The notes under the pieces were generated by a model. The model was given only the letters and a program-made list of their open reading frames with translations. It searched no databases and was not told the DNA's origin. A stretch of DNA of 64,000 bases, taken from NCBI GenBank assembly GCA_963556695.1, contig CAUWAG010000020.1:1550001-1614000 (forward strand), read 5' to 3'. Positions 45,927 through 56,515 of the stretch are shown piece after piece. Numbering within the stretch: the first letter of the stretch is position 1; every line of letters begins with the position of its first letter. Position numbers and translations under genes: made by a program. This stretch comes from Anthostomella pinea (lineage: Eukaryota; Ascomycota; Sordariomycetes; Xylariales; Xylariaceae).

Positions 45927-47504
45927 ATGGCACCCCTTCACGATAGGCCCCCAAATACGCCAGTGGCCGTCCCAAAGACGACTACTGGCGGCGTGCTCAA
46001 ATCCCCGGTCCCTAAAAGAACATATGGCCCGGCAACCCCAAGCAAGCTCCGCCAGGCACTGCTCGACGACATCAACAGCAGCCCGTCACAGGTCTCTGAG
46101 GCTGACTTCACCATTGTTTCCCCTCTGAAAGGAAAATCCCGAAATATTAATACTAGCAGCATCATTGATATGGAAGTACCTCAATCAAACGAAATCTCTA
46201 CAGACCAAGCCATTGGAGGCGATACAGGGAACAAGGTCTCTTCCTCAAAGTGCCAGGACCAAGTAGCCAAAATACTGGCTAAAGACAAGCATCTCTATGA
46301 AGCCAGGATAACAATGTTTCAAGAGTGTGCTGCAGCAGTCGATAAGACACTGGAAAAAACTGGAACCGAACTATACTCTCATGCCAAGGAGTTCAGCGCT
46401 TTCTTCTCCAAATGCCTGAACGAGTGGCTGGAAACCCGAGATCTGCCCAAAAGAAAGACCACTCCTGGCGGGATAGGGATAGGGAAGCCCACCATGACCT
46501 TCGCCCAAGCTGTCTCCTCTGGCCAACGACAGCATCCATGGACAGTCAACACTACCATGAAGAAAACACAGCCTGGCGCCCTTATCACTGCCAACCAACT
46601 GAAGAAGAAGCAGGATGATCTCCGGGTCTTTGTCCGCATGGATAATAGCCACTTAGAGCCTTATGGAATCAAGTCTACACTGAACAGAAGACTTAAGCTC
46701 CACCCTCAGGAGCTTAGAGAAGTGACACGGTGTCCTTCTGGTTTTACCTTACACCCAAGGGACAAGCCAACTCAGGCTAAGCTTCTGGCTTTCCAAGAAA
46801 AAATTGTCGACATTCTTAAGGCACAAAAGATTGAGACCCACACAGTCTGGCATCATTACAAGGTCAATGGATGCCTAAGAAAGGTCATCAATGCAGAAGG
46901 GTTCACAATCGATATTACCGACATTGTTGTTGCCGATGAAATTGAAGCCCAAACAGGCGACAGACCTCTGAGGTGCATACTCTCAAAGAACACGATTGAT
47001 TCTGATCCAGAAACTACATGGATAATCTCTCTGCCCAGTGCAGCAAGGAAACCATTCACGCTTTTTGCCCACTTAATGACCTCAAGGCATATTCAACACA
47101 CCCCCAAGGTTCACCAGTATGCAAGCTGCTTCAGATACCATGGTAGGAATTACCGATGCAAAAAGCAAGTATGTGCACACTGCGCCAACACAGTACACCA
47201 GGGAGAGTGCGAAAAACCAATCCCAAAGTGTGTCAACTGCAAAGGACCTCATGCTGCCAACTTCGACAAATGCCCTGCCCGCCCCAAGGTTGTGAAAGAT
47301 ACCATCCATAAGCACACATGGGAGCAAATCCAGGAAATAAGGCTAGCCAGAGAAAGAGCCAGATCCAAGGCCTTCAACGAAGCAGGCAGAAACCAAGCTG
47401 GGTCAACACCTAGCAACAATAACAAAGACACCACAATGCAAATCGACACAACAGATACAACTCATCCCAGAGATGCCGATACCATTGTTGTCAGTCAATG
47501 TTAG
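45927..47504 (+). CDS. LINE ORF1 protein (gag-like, zinc knuckles)
   Basis: Intact 525-residue frame. The N-terminal region is Pro/Ser/Lys-rich, and a central domain (VRMDNSHLEPYGIKSTLNRR and following) is probably the RNA-binding, esterase- or RRM-like part of LINE ORF1 proteins. The C-terminal Cys/His knuckles read CAHCANTVHQGEC and CVNCKGPHAANFDKC, both variants of CX2CX4HX4C. Known role of such proteins: bind LINE RNA and chaperone nucleic acids during target-primed reverse transcription. The stop overlaps the ORF2 start in ATGTTAG. No RIP-type stop is present, in contrast to copy A. Confidence 0.9.
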   Translation: MAPLHDRPPNTPVAVPKTTTGGVLKSPVPKRTYGPATPSKLRQALLDDINSSPSQVSEADFTIVSPLKGKSRNINTSSIIDMEVPQSNEISTDQAIGGDTGNKVSSSKCQDQVAKILAKDKHLYEARITMFQECAAAVDKTLEKTGTELYSHAKEFSAFFSKCLNEWLETRDLPKRKTTPGGIGIGKPTMTFAQAVSSGQRQHPWTVNTTMKKTQPGALITANQLKKKQDDLRVFVRMDNSHLEPYGIKSTLNRRLKLHPQELREVTRCPSGFTLHPRDKPTQAKLLAFQEKIVDILKAQKIETHTVWHHYKVNGCLRKVINAEGFTIDITDIVVADEIEAQTGDRPLRCILSKNTIDSDPETTWIISLPSAARKPFTLFAHLMTSRHIQHTPKVHQYASCFRYHGRNYRCKKQVCAHCANTVHQGECEKPIPKCVNCKGPHAANFDKCPARPKVVKDTIHKHTWEQIQEIRLARERARSKAFNEAGRNQAGSTPSNNNKDTTMQIDTTDTTHPRDADTIVVSQC

Positions 47505-50500
47505 GTACATCAAACGAAACATATCGACACAGGCATCTAGTCATCCATTCTGTGAATACAGTAGGGGGACAAAAGAGTGCAGGCCCTACAGAGTTAGCCA
47601 TCAACCTGGCTGACTATAAAGGAGAACAAGCAGACATCATTCTGATGCAAGAGCCCTGGGTTGGCATACCACCAGGCAGGAGAATGGGAGTAAAGACACA
47701 CCCCAATTACGATATATTCTCCCCAGTGGATTCCTGGGACAGCGACAGTACACGGCCCAGATCTCTCATCTATGTGAGAAAATACCTTCAAGCGGATCAA
47801 CTTCGGCCCTATGCTACACGAGACATCACCTGGGTCAAGGTTCAAGGCATTACATTTGCCAGTGTCTACCGGCCATGTGACAACCCACAGGAAGTGGATG
47901 ACATTCTGGAAGTATGGACTCCACCTTTTGGCTGCGTTATAGCTGGAGATTTCAATGCTGGCGACACATCCTGGGACTCAAGCAATCCAGGATATCATGG
48001 TGGTGCTATACTTGCACAAACTATGGCAGACCACGGACTGGATCTGATTTCTGAACCAGATGTCCCGACACATGATGACGGAAATGTACTAGATCTGGTG
48101 TTCTCTGATGTCCCTATGGCTGAAGCCTCAGTCAATGATGCACTTCAGTGCACCTCAGATCATGAGACATTACGAATAGTCATTCCAATCCAGGGAGATC
48201 TGGACCGAGTACCCAAGGCCAATCATTGGATAGTACCGGACGATAAACTACAGGAGCTGGCAGATAATGTCCAAACCAGGATTCATGAACTCCCCCGGCT
48301 GGGTGTATCCCCTGGCCAGGTGGACACCTTTACACAAAGCCTGATCAACATGATCCAAGGCTGTATCAGGACAGTGGGCAAGAGGCCCTGTCAATCTAGG
48401 CCCACTGCTTGGTGGAATGATGACTGCAAAGCAGCTGTTCAGACATACAGGGCCCTTTCCAAACAGACTACAAGTCAAGAAGGGCGGAATTCAGCCCGAC
48501 AAGAATTTCGTCGCGTGGTTCGCAAAGTTAAGAAAGAGTACTGGCAGACTCTAATCAATTCAGCAACTGAGCCAAAGGACCTATACAGAATCGTCTCTTG
48601 GCACAAGTTATCAGCAGGATTGCGTTCCCCTCCAATCATTATAGGAGACCAAATATTCGAGTCACAAGAGAGCAAGGCGAATACATTACGCTCAGCCACG
48701 CTTGAACGAAGTACCTCAGATAACGATATCATCGACCCCTGGTCCGCTCAGATCATACAACCCAAGCCACACATCCCCCTTGAATACCACGTCGGACTGG
48801 AAGAGGCTGAAGGGTGCACTTTAGGAACCAAGAGCAACTCCCCGGGAGTAGATACCCTCACAGTACGGATTCTGAAAGCTTGCTGGCCAGTCATTGGTGA
48901 ACATATCAGAGCCCTTTTCCAGACCTGCCTACTGATTAGACACCACCCTAAACCATTCAAAGTAGCTGAGGTGGTGATGATCCCAAAACCAGGAAAGAAA
49001 GACTACTCCAATCCCAGGGCCTACAGACCAATATCGCTACTGTCATGTCTTGGCAAGGGCCTAGAACGACTTATTGCGAAAAGAATTACCTGGTTTGTTG
49101 TCAAACTTGGAATTCTAGCCCCACAACATTTTGGAGCTCTACCAAAGCGCTCTGCCACTGACCTGGTAGCTGCACTCATACACGATATTGAGCAGGCCCT
49201 TGACCAAGGCCTCGTTGCAACGGTAGTCACATCAGATGTGAAAGGGGCCTTTGATGCTGCCCTAATGGGACGGCTGGTGGTTCGCATGAGAGAACAGGGC
49301 TGGCCAGGCTTTCTCATAAGATGGGTCCAGTCGTTCATGTCCGAGCGGTCCGCAAGAGTTCGATTTGAAGGTACTGTGACCGACATAAAAGCTCTCACTT
49401 GTGGGCTCCCACAAGGCTCACCAGTCTCTCCAATCCTCTACATGCTATATACAGAGCCAATCTGTGCCCGACTTGGCATGAAAAGAAGACGCTTTGGATA
49501 TGCAGATGACCTAGCAACACTCTGCATTGGAAAGAACCTTAAAGAAACAGCTACAGAGGCTTCTGAAAATCTTTATTTATTTAACCAATGAGGACATAAT
49601 AATGCTATTGAATTTGATCCCGACAAAACCGAGATCATGCACTTCTCACGGAAAAAGAACTCAGACAATCCCCCAGTTTGCCACGGAACAATGAACAAAA
49701 CAGCTAAGCATTCCATGCGATGGCTAGGTGTCCTTTAGATAGGAAACTAAACTTCAAAGACCATGTTTCTCACTGGGCCAAGAAAGCTAGTAGGGTAGCA
49801 AATCACCTTTAAGGACTATGCAACACAGTCAAAGGACTTCCAGTAAAGTCAACCAAGAGGGCTGTGAAAGCTTGTGTTATTCCTATTCTCACACATGGCC
49901 TGGAGGCCTGGTACCCAGGAATCGAGAAAGCTGGGAGCTTAGGTGAGACATCAGCATGTTGCATTAAGGGGCTTCTTGGAACAATAGATGCTGTACTACG
50001 AACGGCAATCAGAGCTATCCTGCCGGTCTGGAAAACACACCCTGGACATATCCTACACTTTGAATCGCAGATTCCCCCAGCAGGAGTTCTTGCAGAGTCA
50101 ATAAGACGACGTCACGGCCTCCGACTAGGACGAATAGATCAGAGACACCCTCTTGTTGGCAGGCTCCAAATACAAGCTCGCAAAGAACCAACAAGGCTAC
50201 AAAGGAGCTTCCAACTAGTCCCTGACTTCCAGAGACCAATACTCACCAAGCCATCATGGAAGAAGCGCCCAATCCGTAAAGACAAAGACAAAGAAATAGA
50301 GCTCTTTAAGCAATGACTACGGGAGAGAAATGTGAACACTGACCTTGTCATCTACTCAGATGGATCATAGTTGGATGACCAAGGCACAATCCGCACTGGA
50401 TGGGGTTATACCATCAGGAAAGGCGGCACTACACAAGAAGTATACCGGGGAAGGGGCAGACTTCTACAAGCAGAAGTAATAGATGCTGAAGTCCATGGTG

Positions 50501-51186
50501 CTCTCCAAGGTCTTGCAGCAGCCAGGGCAATTGGACATGGAAAACAGCTATATGTCTGCCTGGACAACACGTCAGTGGTAGATGGGCTCAATGGGACTCC
50601 ACCCGAGACATCACAAAACATTTTTCTACGATTTCAAGAACTTGCCACAGCACACACTCCTGGAGTGACCGTCAAATGGATTCCTGGACACAGAGATATT
50701 GATGGCAACGAAGCTGCCGACACACTAACAAAAGAGGGTGCCATGCTGGAAACAGACATAATAAATCTTCCTATAATCTCTTGGGTCAAGAGAGATCTCA
50801 AAAGACAGGGCAAGAAAGAGTTCAACCAATGGTGGAAAGACCAATCAGAATCTAGGTATCAAGAAGTATACTCACATGCAGTAACTAAAAGAGACCTTAT
50901 ATCTTTTAAGAGGAGTACTTTATACAGACTTCTAGCGGCCAGATCTGGACATGGCGACTTTGCCAGATACCATGAACGCTTTGGGCACACAGACTCAAAT
51001 GATCACTGCAGCTGTGGTGAGAAGAAAACACTACAACACATTTTCTTTTGTAAGAGGCTGGGGAAAAATCGGCTACTGCCTAGGCATTCGCTTAGGGCAG
51101 CTTGTTTACAATACTTACGGGAGAGGAGCACAGAATGGGCAAAATTCGTGGAGAAGAGCAAGTTCTTTTCAACAATCTGCCCCTGA
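47498..51186 (+). pseudogene. LINE ORF2 (endonuclease - reverse transcriptase - RNase H), lightly damaged
   Basis: Starts at ATG 47498 inside the end of ORF1. Domains in order: APE-like endonuclease (DIILMQEPWV; AGDFNAGDTSWDSS; SDHETLRI), reverse transcriptase (VTSDVKGAFD; GLPQGSPVSPILYMLYT; catalytic FGYADDLATL at about 49490), a linker, RNase H (VIYSDGS; EVHGALQGL; CLDNTSVVDG; WIPGHRDIDGNEAAD) and a C-terminal CCHC-like CSCGEKKTLQHIFFC. Breaks: TGA at 49589-49591, a one-base deletion near 49736, TAA near 49811, TGA near 50315 and TAG near 50368. Each nonsense codon differs from the expected sense codon by one transition. All catalytic motifs remain, so the loss is recent. Confidence 0.92.
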
Positions 51187-51395
51187 TAGATAGCCTTCCT
51201 TGAAGGACCAGATGGATGACCCCAAGGTCATACCGCCGCAACAACGGGGATGGGCCCGTGAGCGGGACTGACTGTACTTATTATCTTGAGACCTCCACAA
51301 CCCTGCGATGCAGAGGCTCTGGGAGGCGTGGTTTGCACTACTGAGGAGCTACCCCCACGTTAAATACAAAACAAACAAACATTGTTCTCGTCGCC

Positions 51396-51449
51396 CACCG
51401 CACAAACGAGAACACAACCAGGCGCATTTGACCATTGCGCCATACGGCC
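51396..51449 (-). mobile_element. SINE 2, 5' tRNA-like head (split by LINE B)
   Basis: Minus-strand head beginning GGCCGTATGGCGCAATGG, which holds an A-box-like element and the D-stem GGCGC/GCGCC. Rejoined in reading order with 45789 downward, the head can form a GGCCGTA/TATGGCC acceptor-like stem, showing tRNA ancestry. Belongs to the SINE at 45291-45789. Confidence 0.88.
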
Positions 51450-51465
51450 GATGTGATGGTGAGGA

Positions 51466-52283
51466 GAGATAGACGTTCTACTGACTTACTGCTTATGGGT
51501 ATGGATTTGGGACAGGGTTGACTGACTAATTATATATACACTCGCTCGTCGTCACCCACACATAGAGGGGCTGCCTTTCATTCTTGTTTTTCGTCTAGCG
51601 GTCTAGATAGTTTCATAGAATAGTTCATATATTTGATTTGGTCTTCCATTATATCTATAAGTTTTAACTTGGTGACCAGTATATATATATGTATTCTTAT
51701 CTTAAAACCCTAAAACTTACTTTATTAGCTACGTTGAAGTAATTAGCTGCTATATCTCTACAACCTTAAACAAATTATCACGATTTATAAAGGTTTCAAT
51801 TTAACCGAATACTACCTCGGGTCTTGTTAATTCGGCTGTATTTTTAATTTTTATCTTTTCTCATAAGTTATGTTCTCAATTTGGCCAAGCTGGTAGCTAC
51901 CTCTCAAAGCCAACTTATAACTTCATTGATCGTCTAGTAGTTATTCGATCGCTTCGGTTTTATTCTATAAGTAACTCAAAATCCATGCGGCCGCTGGCGA
52001 TGTAGTGTCCCATTGTTGGTGGAGGCAAGCAGGTCTTAACAGCAGCCTGCGGGGAAGAGTCGGGGTATAATAATTATTCATGTGCTAAGACCATCCATCT
52101 AGACCTGGGTCTCCAAAGAAATTTCCACCAATGATTCATCGCAATGAGGTGCACATGTCGACATCTAAGATGGGCCTGGGCCTGGTCGGTATACGCAGCT
52201 GAGTAACCTCCGCGGGTTGCATAGCGCCAATTCGCAATCCAAACAAGTATTATTATGCTCAGGTTATATGAGAAGCCCTTACA
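51466..52283. other. Intergenic, moderately AT-rich region
   Basis: No gene seen. It has a (TA)n-like stretch around 51682-51692 and the promoter region of the GDSL esterase gene. Confidence 0.55.
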
Positions 52284-53436
52284 ATGAAGCATCTTGCTGG
52301 AGGTATCGTACTCGTTGCAGTGTCGGCCAGCTTCGGCCTGGCGACCTCTCAACCCCGGGGACCACCCAATCAAAGGAGGTTCAAGTGGGAGGAGACGAAG
52401 CACATGTGAGAAAGCTGAGGTTTCGAGACCGGGACAGAAGCTAACCAGTACCCCTCTAGTATTGCGTTCGGCGACTACTACACGTTTGTCCAAGGCACTG
52501 CCGGCTACCCGGGCTTCAGCTTTATCGGCGATTACCGGCCGGGGCACCTCTCATTCACACCTGAGGAGTTGCTCACGGATAAGATCGTCCAGGGGTTCGG
52601 AGGCACTTCAGCGGATGGCCCCAACTGTATCGAATATCTAAGCGGCTGCGCCGTCGAAGACGGAGAATGGCTTCCCTCTGAATGCAAGATGCAACTCTGG
52701 AATTTCGCATTCGCCGGTGCCGACGTGTCGGAGCAATCCACGCCTCTCCATGCGGAATATGTGGTACCCTTGGTCAACCAGACACAGCAGTATTTGACCT
52801 GGGCTGAGCCCGTCATTGGGGGGCACATGAAGAAGGAGAGGGCTCTGGTGGCTATCTGGATTGGGATCAACGATATTAGTGACACGAGCAAGTACAATGC
52901 GTCGCTGCTTCATCTCTACAGCGATATCATGGACTCCATGTTTCGCAACAGCATCGAGCCGCTCTATCGCAGTGGATATCACAATTTCCTGTTCTTGAAC
53001 CTGCCGCCGGTGGACCGGACGCCTGCCAACCTCCTTAGGTCCAGCCCGTCGCCGAACAAGATGATGATTGAATGGTGGAATGAGAAGCTCGCTGGCCACG
53101 TCCAAGACTTCAGCAACTCCCACAATGATGCCACGGCCTTGCTATACGACACTAATACCTTTCTGAACGGAGTGCTGGACGAGCCATCGATGTATGGTGT
53201 TCATAACATCACAGACTTCTGTCCCGGATACAACAATTCGACGGTTTTGACGGATCCGGGGGCGTTTGGTTGTGCTCCACTCGATGGATACTACTGGTTC
53301 AATCAGGGACACATGTAAGTGTGTCTTCAGTCGCGTGGAGGGAGGGAGAGATGTGCCATACTGACATGGTGACAGTACAAGTCATATCCACGAGCTTATC
53401 GCAGATGACCTGAGGGGTTTCCTCGAGTCACACTGA
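52284..53436 (+). CDS. Secreted GDSL/SGNH (CE16-like) esterase with the nucleophile serine replaced by tyrosine
   Basis: Exons 52284-52405, 52460-53314 and 53376-53436; 1038 nt, 345 aa. Signal peptide MKHLAGGIVLVAVSASFGLA. Family blocks: block I reads AFGDYYTFVQG, where SGNH enzymes have FGDSY; block III WIGINDIS keeps the oxyanion Asn (GxND); block V YYWFNQGHITSHIHELIA keeps the catalytic His in a context like CE16 acetylesterases. Tyr47 (codon 52476-52478, TAC) replaces the catalytic Ser, so classical hydrolysis is not expected. The change is one base from TCC. The rest of the gene is open and correctly spliced. CE16 members remove acetyl groups from plant polysaccharides. A sequencing error, or a pseudoenzyme that may bind carbohydrate, are alternatives. 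Confidence 0.88.
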
Positions 53437-53760
53437 CGTGAGACGCCCGGGTTCAGGCGAAATGGTACCCGCATCTCAGAAAGCACGCAGCTTGTGTCAA
53501 GTGTATTTGGGACTTTCGAGACTAGAAGGCCGCAGTGTCATGGCGAACATCGGACATGTCCAAGGTACTCAAAGCGATTTGGTATTAACACAAGAAAATC
53601 TATGATCATGTGAAGTCTATGGTATAATGCGCCTAGTAAATCCTACACATCCGAGACAGTAATCCCTCAAGTCATCCAGCAAGGAGAGCCTCCGACCCGC
53701 TCTATCCAACACGGCCGAAGCGACTTTGCGGTGACCAGCCTTGGAGCTGCTCTATCCCCA
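53437..53760. other. Convergent intergenic region
   Basis: 3' flanks of the GDSL gene and of the phosphate carrier; nothing recognised. Confidence 0.55.
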
Positions 53761-54933
53761 TCACTCGGCAGCGTCAACAGCGCCCGCTATCCCTGCATCT
53801 TCAACGGCAGGTGCACTACTAGTAGCACCAAGAGCCTAATCCAAGAGTCAGCTGTGTTCGAGACCGAGTAAGAGAGAATCAGGACGAGAAGTACATACCC
53901 TCTGGATATGCCCATAGATCCCGAACTGCACGGCCGTCATCCCGCCCACCATGACCAGCCTCGGGCCAATGCTAGTGTAGCTCCCCCGGAAGCCGAGCTG
54001 AGCGACGATGGCGACGATGCGCTTCGCTATCCCCTCGCCCGGGCGGCCCTTCTCCTTGTTGATCTTGCTCAACACGGTGTCGGCGGGCTGCGAGACGATG
54101 GCGGCGGCCATGCCGGCGACGAGACCGCAGCCGAGGTTCACGCCGGACAGCACCGCGTTCGACGCCGTGGCCTTGTTGATCCATGTGTATGCCACCTCGC
54201 TGGCTTTTTCGTACACGACGAATGTGGCCATTGTGTATGGGACCCTGGGCGGCAGGTTAGCTATCACTGGACTGGGCTTCGCGGCCATGCGAGTGAGTGT
54301 CTGCTTACTGCTTGAGCACTATGGGCATGAAACCGGAGTACAGTCCAGCAAAACCCTCTTGCCTGGTCATCTTGCCGAGCGTCGAAAGCATGCTCGGCGC
54401 GAAAGTAGGTTGCGAGACTAGTCTGATGCGGGCGGCCTCGAAGGGGCAGAGCAGGATATCGCCGAGGAATTCCGCAGAGGCGGACGAGGCGAGGTAGACG
54501 GCGTTGCGGTTCGCCGCTGCCGCCTCTGGTCCTAGCCAGTCGTTGGCCTGGCGCTTGAAGTACTCGTACCCCCCGAACTTGAAGGCGCCTTGCAGGAAGT
54601 AGCCCGTTACCGTTGGCCCGAGGCCGGTCAGGAGGGCTGCGGCGCCGTCGCCGGCGATGATTTGGCGCATGCCGCCTGCGAGGCCGCGGTTGTACTTGGC
54701 TGGCTCGAGTTGAACTCGCGTTTTGACGCTGATGATGCATGAGTCGGTCGGTATTTCGATGATGAGGTGTGAGGTTGAGGTGGCGGGTAAGGATGAGATG
54801 GGGGAGTGGCTTACACGTCGACCGGGGTCAGAATGGCATGAGTGAAGGAGCAGCAGATAGCACCGGAGAAGGCATATCGGGCTACCTCGGAGACGCCCAT
54901 TCTCGGCTTGGGAAGAGCAAGAGGAACCTTCAT
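53761..54933 (-). CDS. Mitochondrial phosphate (copper) carrier, SLC25A3 type
   Basis: Exons 54815-54933, 54309-54728, 53899-54244 and 53761-53835; 960 nt, 319 aa, a normal carrier length. The three mitochondrial-carrier signatures are seen in turn: AILTPVDVVKTRVQLEP (spliced across intron 1), LCPFEAARIRLVSQP and VSQPADTVLSKINKEKG. GAFKFGGYEYFKR and PRLVMVGGMTAVQFGIY are specific to the phosphate/copper carrier group (yeast Mir1/Pic2). It imports phosphate with protons, and in some members copper, across the inner membrane. Start at 54933 puts TM1 about 15 residues in, as in yeast. The Ala-rich C-terminal tail is encoded by a small last exon. In-frame open sequence extends further upstream (see Findings). 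Confidence 0.93.
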
Positions 54934-55108
54934 CACAGGCTTCACCGGGTCGGAGGCCACAGGGAGGTCCTCCTCAAAGCTGTCTACGGCATTACTTGTG
55001 GTGAAGGCACTTGCGACAGCATTGGGTTGACCAGACCAAAACAGCCTGCAGTTGGTATAAGCATCGACCTCGTGTGCTAGGGTATCATGATTACATGCTT
55101 GTAGAGAA

Positions 55109-55360
55109 TCACCTTCTCACGCTGTTCGAGGTCAAACCCAAGCGGCCCAGGATGGAGTCGGTCATGCCCTTCCGTGACTCCGGGTCGACCTCCTTGGCGA
55201 CCTCCTTCACTGCCGCCAGAACCCGGATGTGCTCCTTCTTCAGCTCTTCGAAAGACTCGTCCAACTGCATGTGCCATGGATAAAGGACGAAGACCTGGAA
55301 CCCGAGGGCCGACGATGCGACCGCAAAGTTTGTGACGGAGATGAGCCGTGTGATTATCAT
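55109..55360 (-). CDS. Small, probably mitochondrial single-pass membrane protein
   Basis: Single-exon frame of 83 aa: N-terminal hydrophobic segment TRLISVTNFAVASSALGFQVFVLYPWH, then an acidic/basic helix (ESFEELKKEHIRVLAAVKEV) and a polar tail. I cannot name it. The shape (short, one N-terminal membrane helix, charged coiled-coil) is like small mitochondrial respiratory-assembly proteins; that is only an analogy. It lies upstream of, and on the same strand as, the phosphate carrier. Its last codons can also be spliced in frame to the carrier's 5' region. Confidence 0.6.
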   Translation of the reverse strand: MIITRLISVTNFAVASSALGFQVFVLYPWHMQLDESFEELKKEHIRVLAAVKEVAKEVDPESRKGMTDSILGRLGLTSNSVRR

Positions 55361-55687
55361 CGTGCTGGCTCAGGGGTCGTCTCCGAATGAAGCTTTCCTG
55401 TGAGCAGGGTATGAATATTGGACTATTGAGGGATAGACCTGGGAACCTACGATGTAGAAATCAAGGAGCGAAGTGATATGGTGTATTACGTGTTCAACGC
55501 GTCGAACGTGTCGCTGAGTAGATAGGATAAAGGACGTTGCTTGGCACTCGCAGGGCAAATTTGTCTTGAAATCACAGTAGAGAATCGAAGAGATGGTACA
55601 TAAGAGAGATGAACAGAGGAGGCGAACAGAGAAAAAACATAGAAACGATGAACTATGAAAAAGCCAGAATGAGAACGGGATTGACCT
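55361..55687. other. Intergenic region, nothing recognised
   Basis: 5' flank of the small membrane protein; no element seen. Confidence 0.5.
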
Positions 55688-56164
55688 TTAATTATGTCTT
55701 TGTCGTTCGAACCCGTCAGCCCTGAACATTATCGTGGAGGTTTCTCCCGATATCTGAAACCTACCGCGGTCAGCCTTCACGAGCATAGATGCGACACCAT
55801 TCTGTGGGACGCAGTCTTGGTTGGGCAGCTGGACGGACGCATTTGGAAACGTGATATCCGAGAGTGGGAATTCTTCCTTTAGGCTGGCAAAGTGGCATGA
55901 CAGCCAGGGGAGAGTCACGCCACCTTCGCGACCTCCCCCGATTATAAATAGCTTGTTCCGAATTCCAATACTAAATACTAGAAACAGGTGGGCCTGGCCG
56001 TCGGGTAGGGTCGCCAGACGTGACACGTCGCTATAAGATTGATCGCGTCTTTCTGCCTGAACGCCCTCGACCTGCCAAGATAACCAAGCCTCCGTAGATA
56101 TGCACTCGTTGCTCTGGACCATAAGAGCGCTGTCAATCAAGCATCGACCCATGTTCCAGGCCAC
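55688..56164 (-). CDS. Hypothetical protein, possible partial or decayed gene
   Basis: A 158-codon frame in a protein-like composition (WNMGRCLIDSALMVQSNECI; GVTLPWLSCHFASLKEEFP). Upstream the same frame continues through a Cys-rich GDGCRCGSRCYGSVAWNMG until a candidate acceptor at about 56223, so a further 5' exon may exist. I found no donor or signal peptide that completes a model. Unrecognised; weak call. Confidence 0.28.
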   Translation of the reverse strand: MAWNMGRCLIDSALMVQSNECISTEAWLSWQVEGVQAERRDQSYSDVSRLATLPDGQAHLFLVFSIGIRNKLFIIGGGREGGVTLPWLSCHFASLKEEFPLSDITFPNASVQLPNQDCVPQNGVASMLVKADRGRFQISGETSTIMFRADGFERQRHN

Positions 56165-56515
56165 GCTGCCGTAGCACCGGCTTCCACACCGGCAGCCGTC
56201 TCCATCACGGCTACTCTGAAGCTTCGGTCACCACAGGATCTTGCCGGCTCCACCCACAACCGCCAAAATTGAAGACAGCTCTGACTGACAGTTTCGTTCT
56301 TTAGTGACCGAGTTCATCCTTCTAGAACCGAGACACTGTGGCGCATTTACTGAGGTGGGAAAGTTGAAGAATCAACTGTCTATGGATCATTCGCGGAGAC
56401 CAAAGTAGTATCAAATGTCTGCTTGTCCGCATGGTCGCATTTGTTGGAGTAGGTTACATGACGTTTTGCGTCAGGGGCCGAGGCGGGCTGATGATACGAA
56501 CGAATCTCGGGCGAC

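Larger units (their letters stand above)
45790..51381 (+). mobile_element. Full-length Tad1/I-like LINE (copy B), nearly intact, (CAAA)n tail
   Basis: 5592 bp bounded by a perfect 14-bp target-site duplication TTGTTCTCGTCGCC (45776-45789 and 51382-51395) that lies inside SINE 2. Order: 137-bp 5' UTR, ORF1 (45927-47504), ORF2 (47498-51186), a ~195-bp 3' UTR with stem-loop ATGACCccaaGGTCAT, and a short (CAAA)n tail. ORF1 is uninterrupted; ORF2 has four nonsense codons and one frameshift. It is the best reference for LINE copies A and 15265-15452. Confidence 0.95.

Noticed and set aside
45927..51186. Interpretation of the ORF1/ORF2 element as a retrovirus-like or LTR element
   Set aside because: No LTRs, protease or integrase; endonuclease-RT-RNase H order, truncated copies and variable-length target duplications are those of a LINE.
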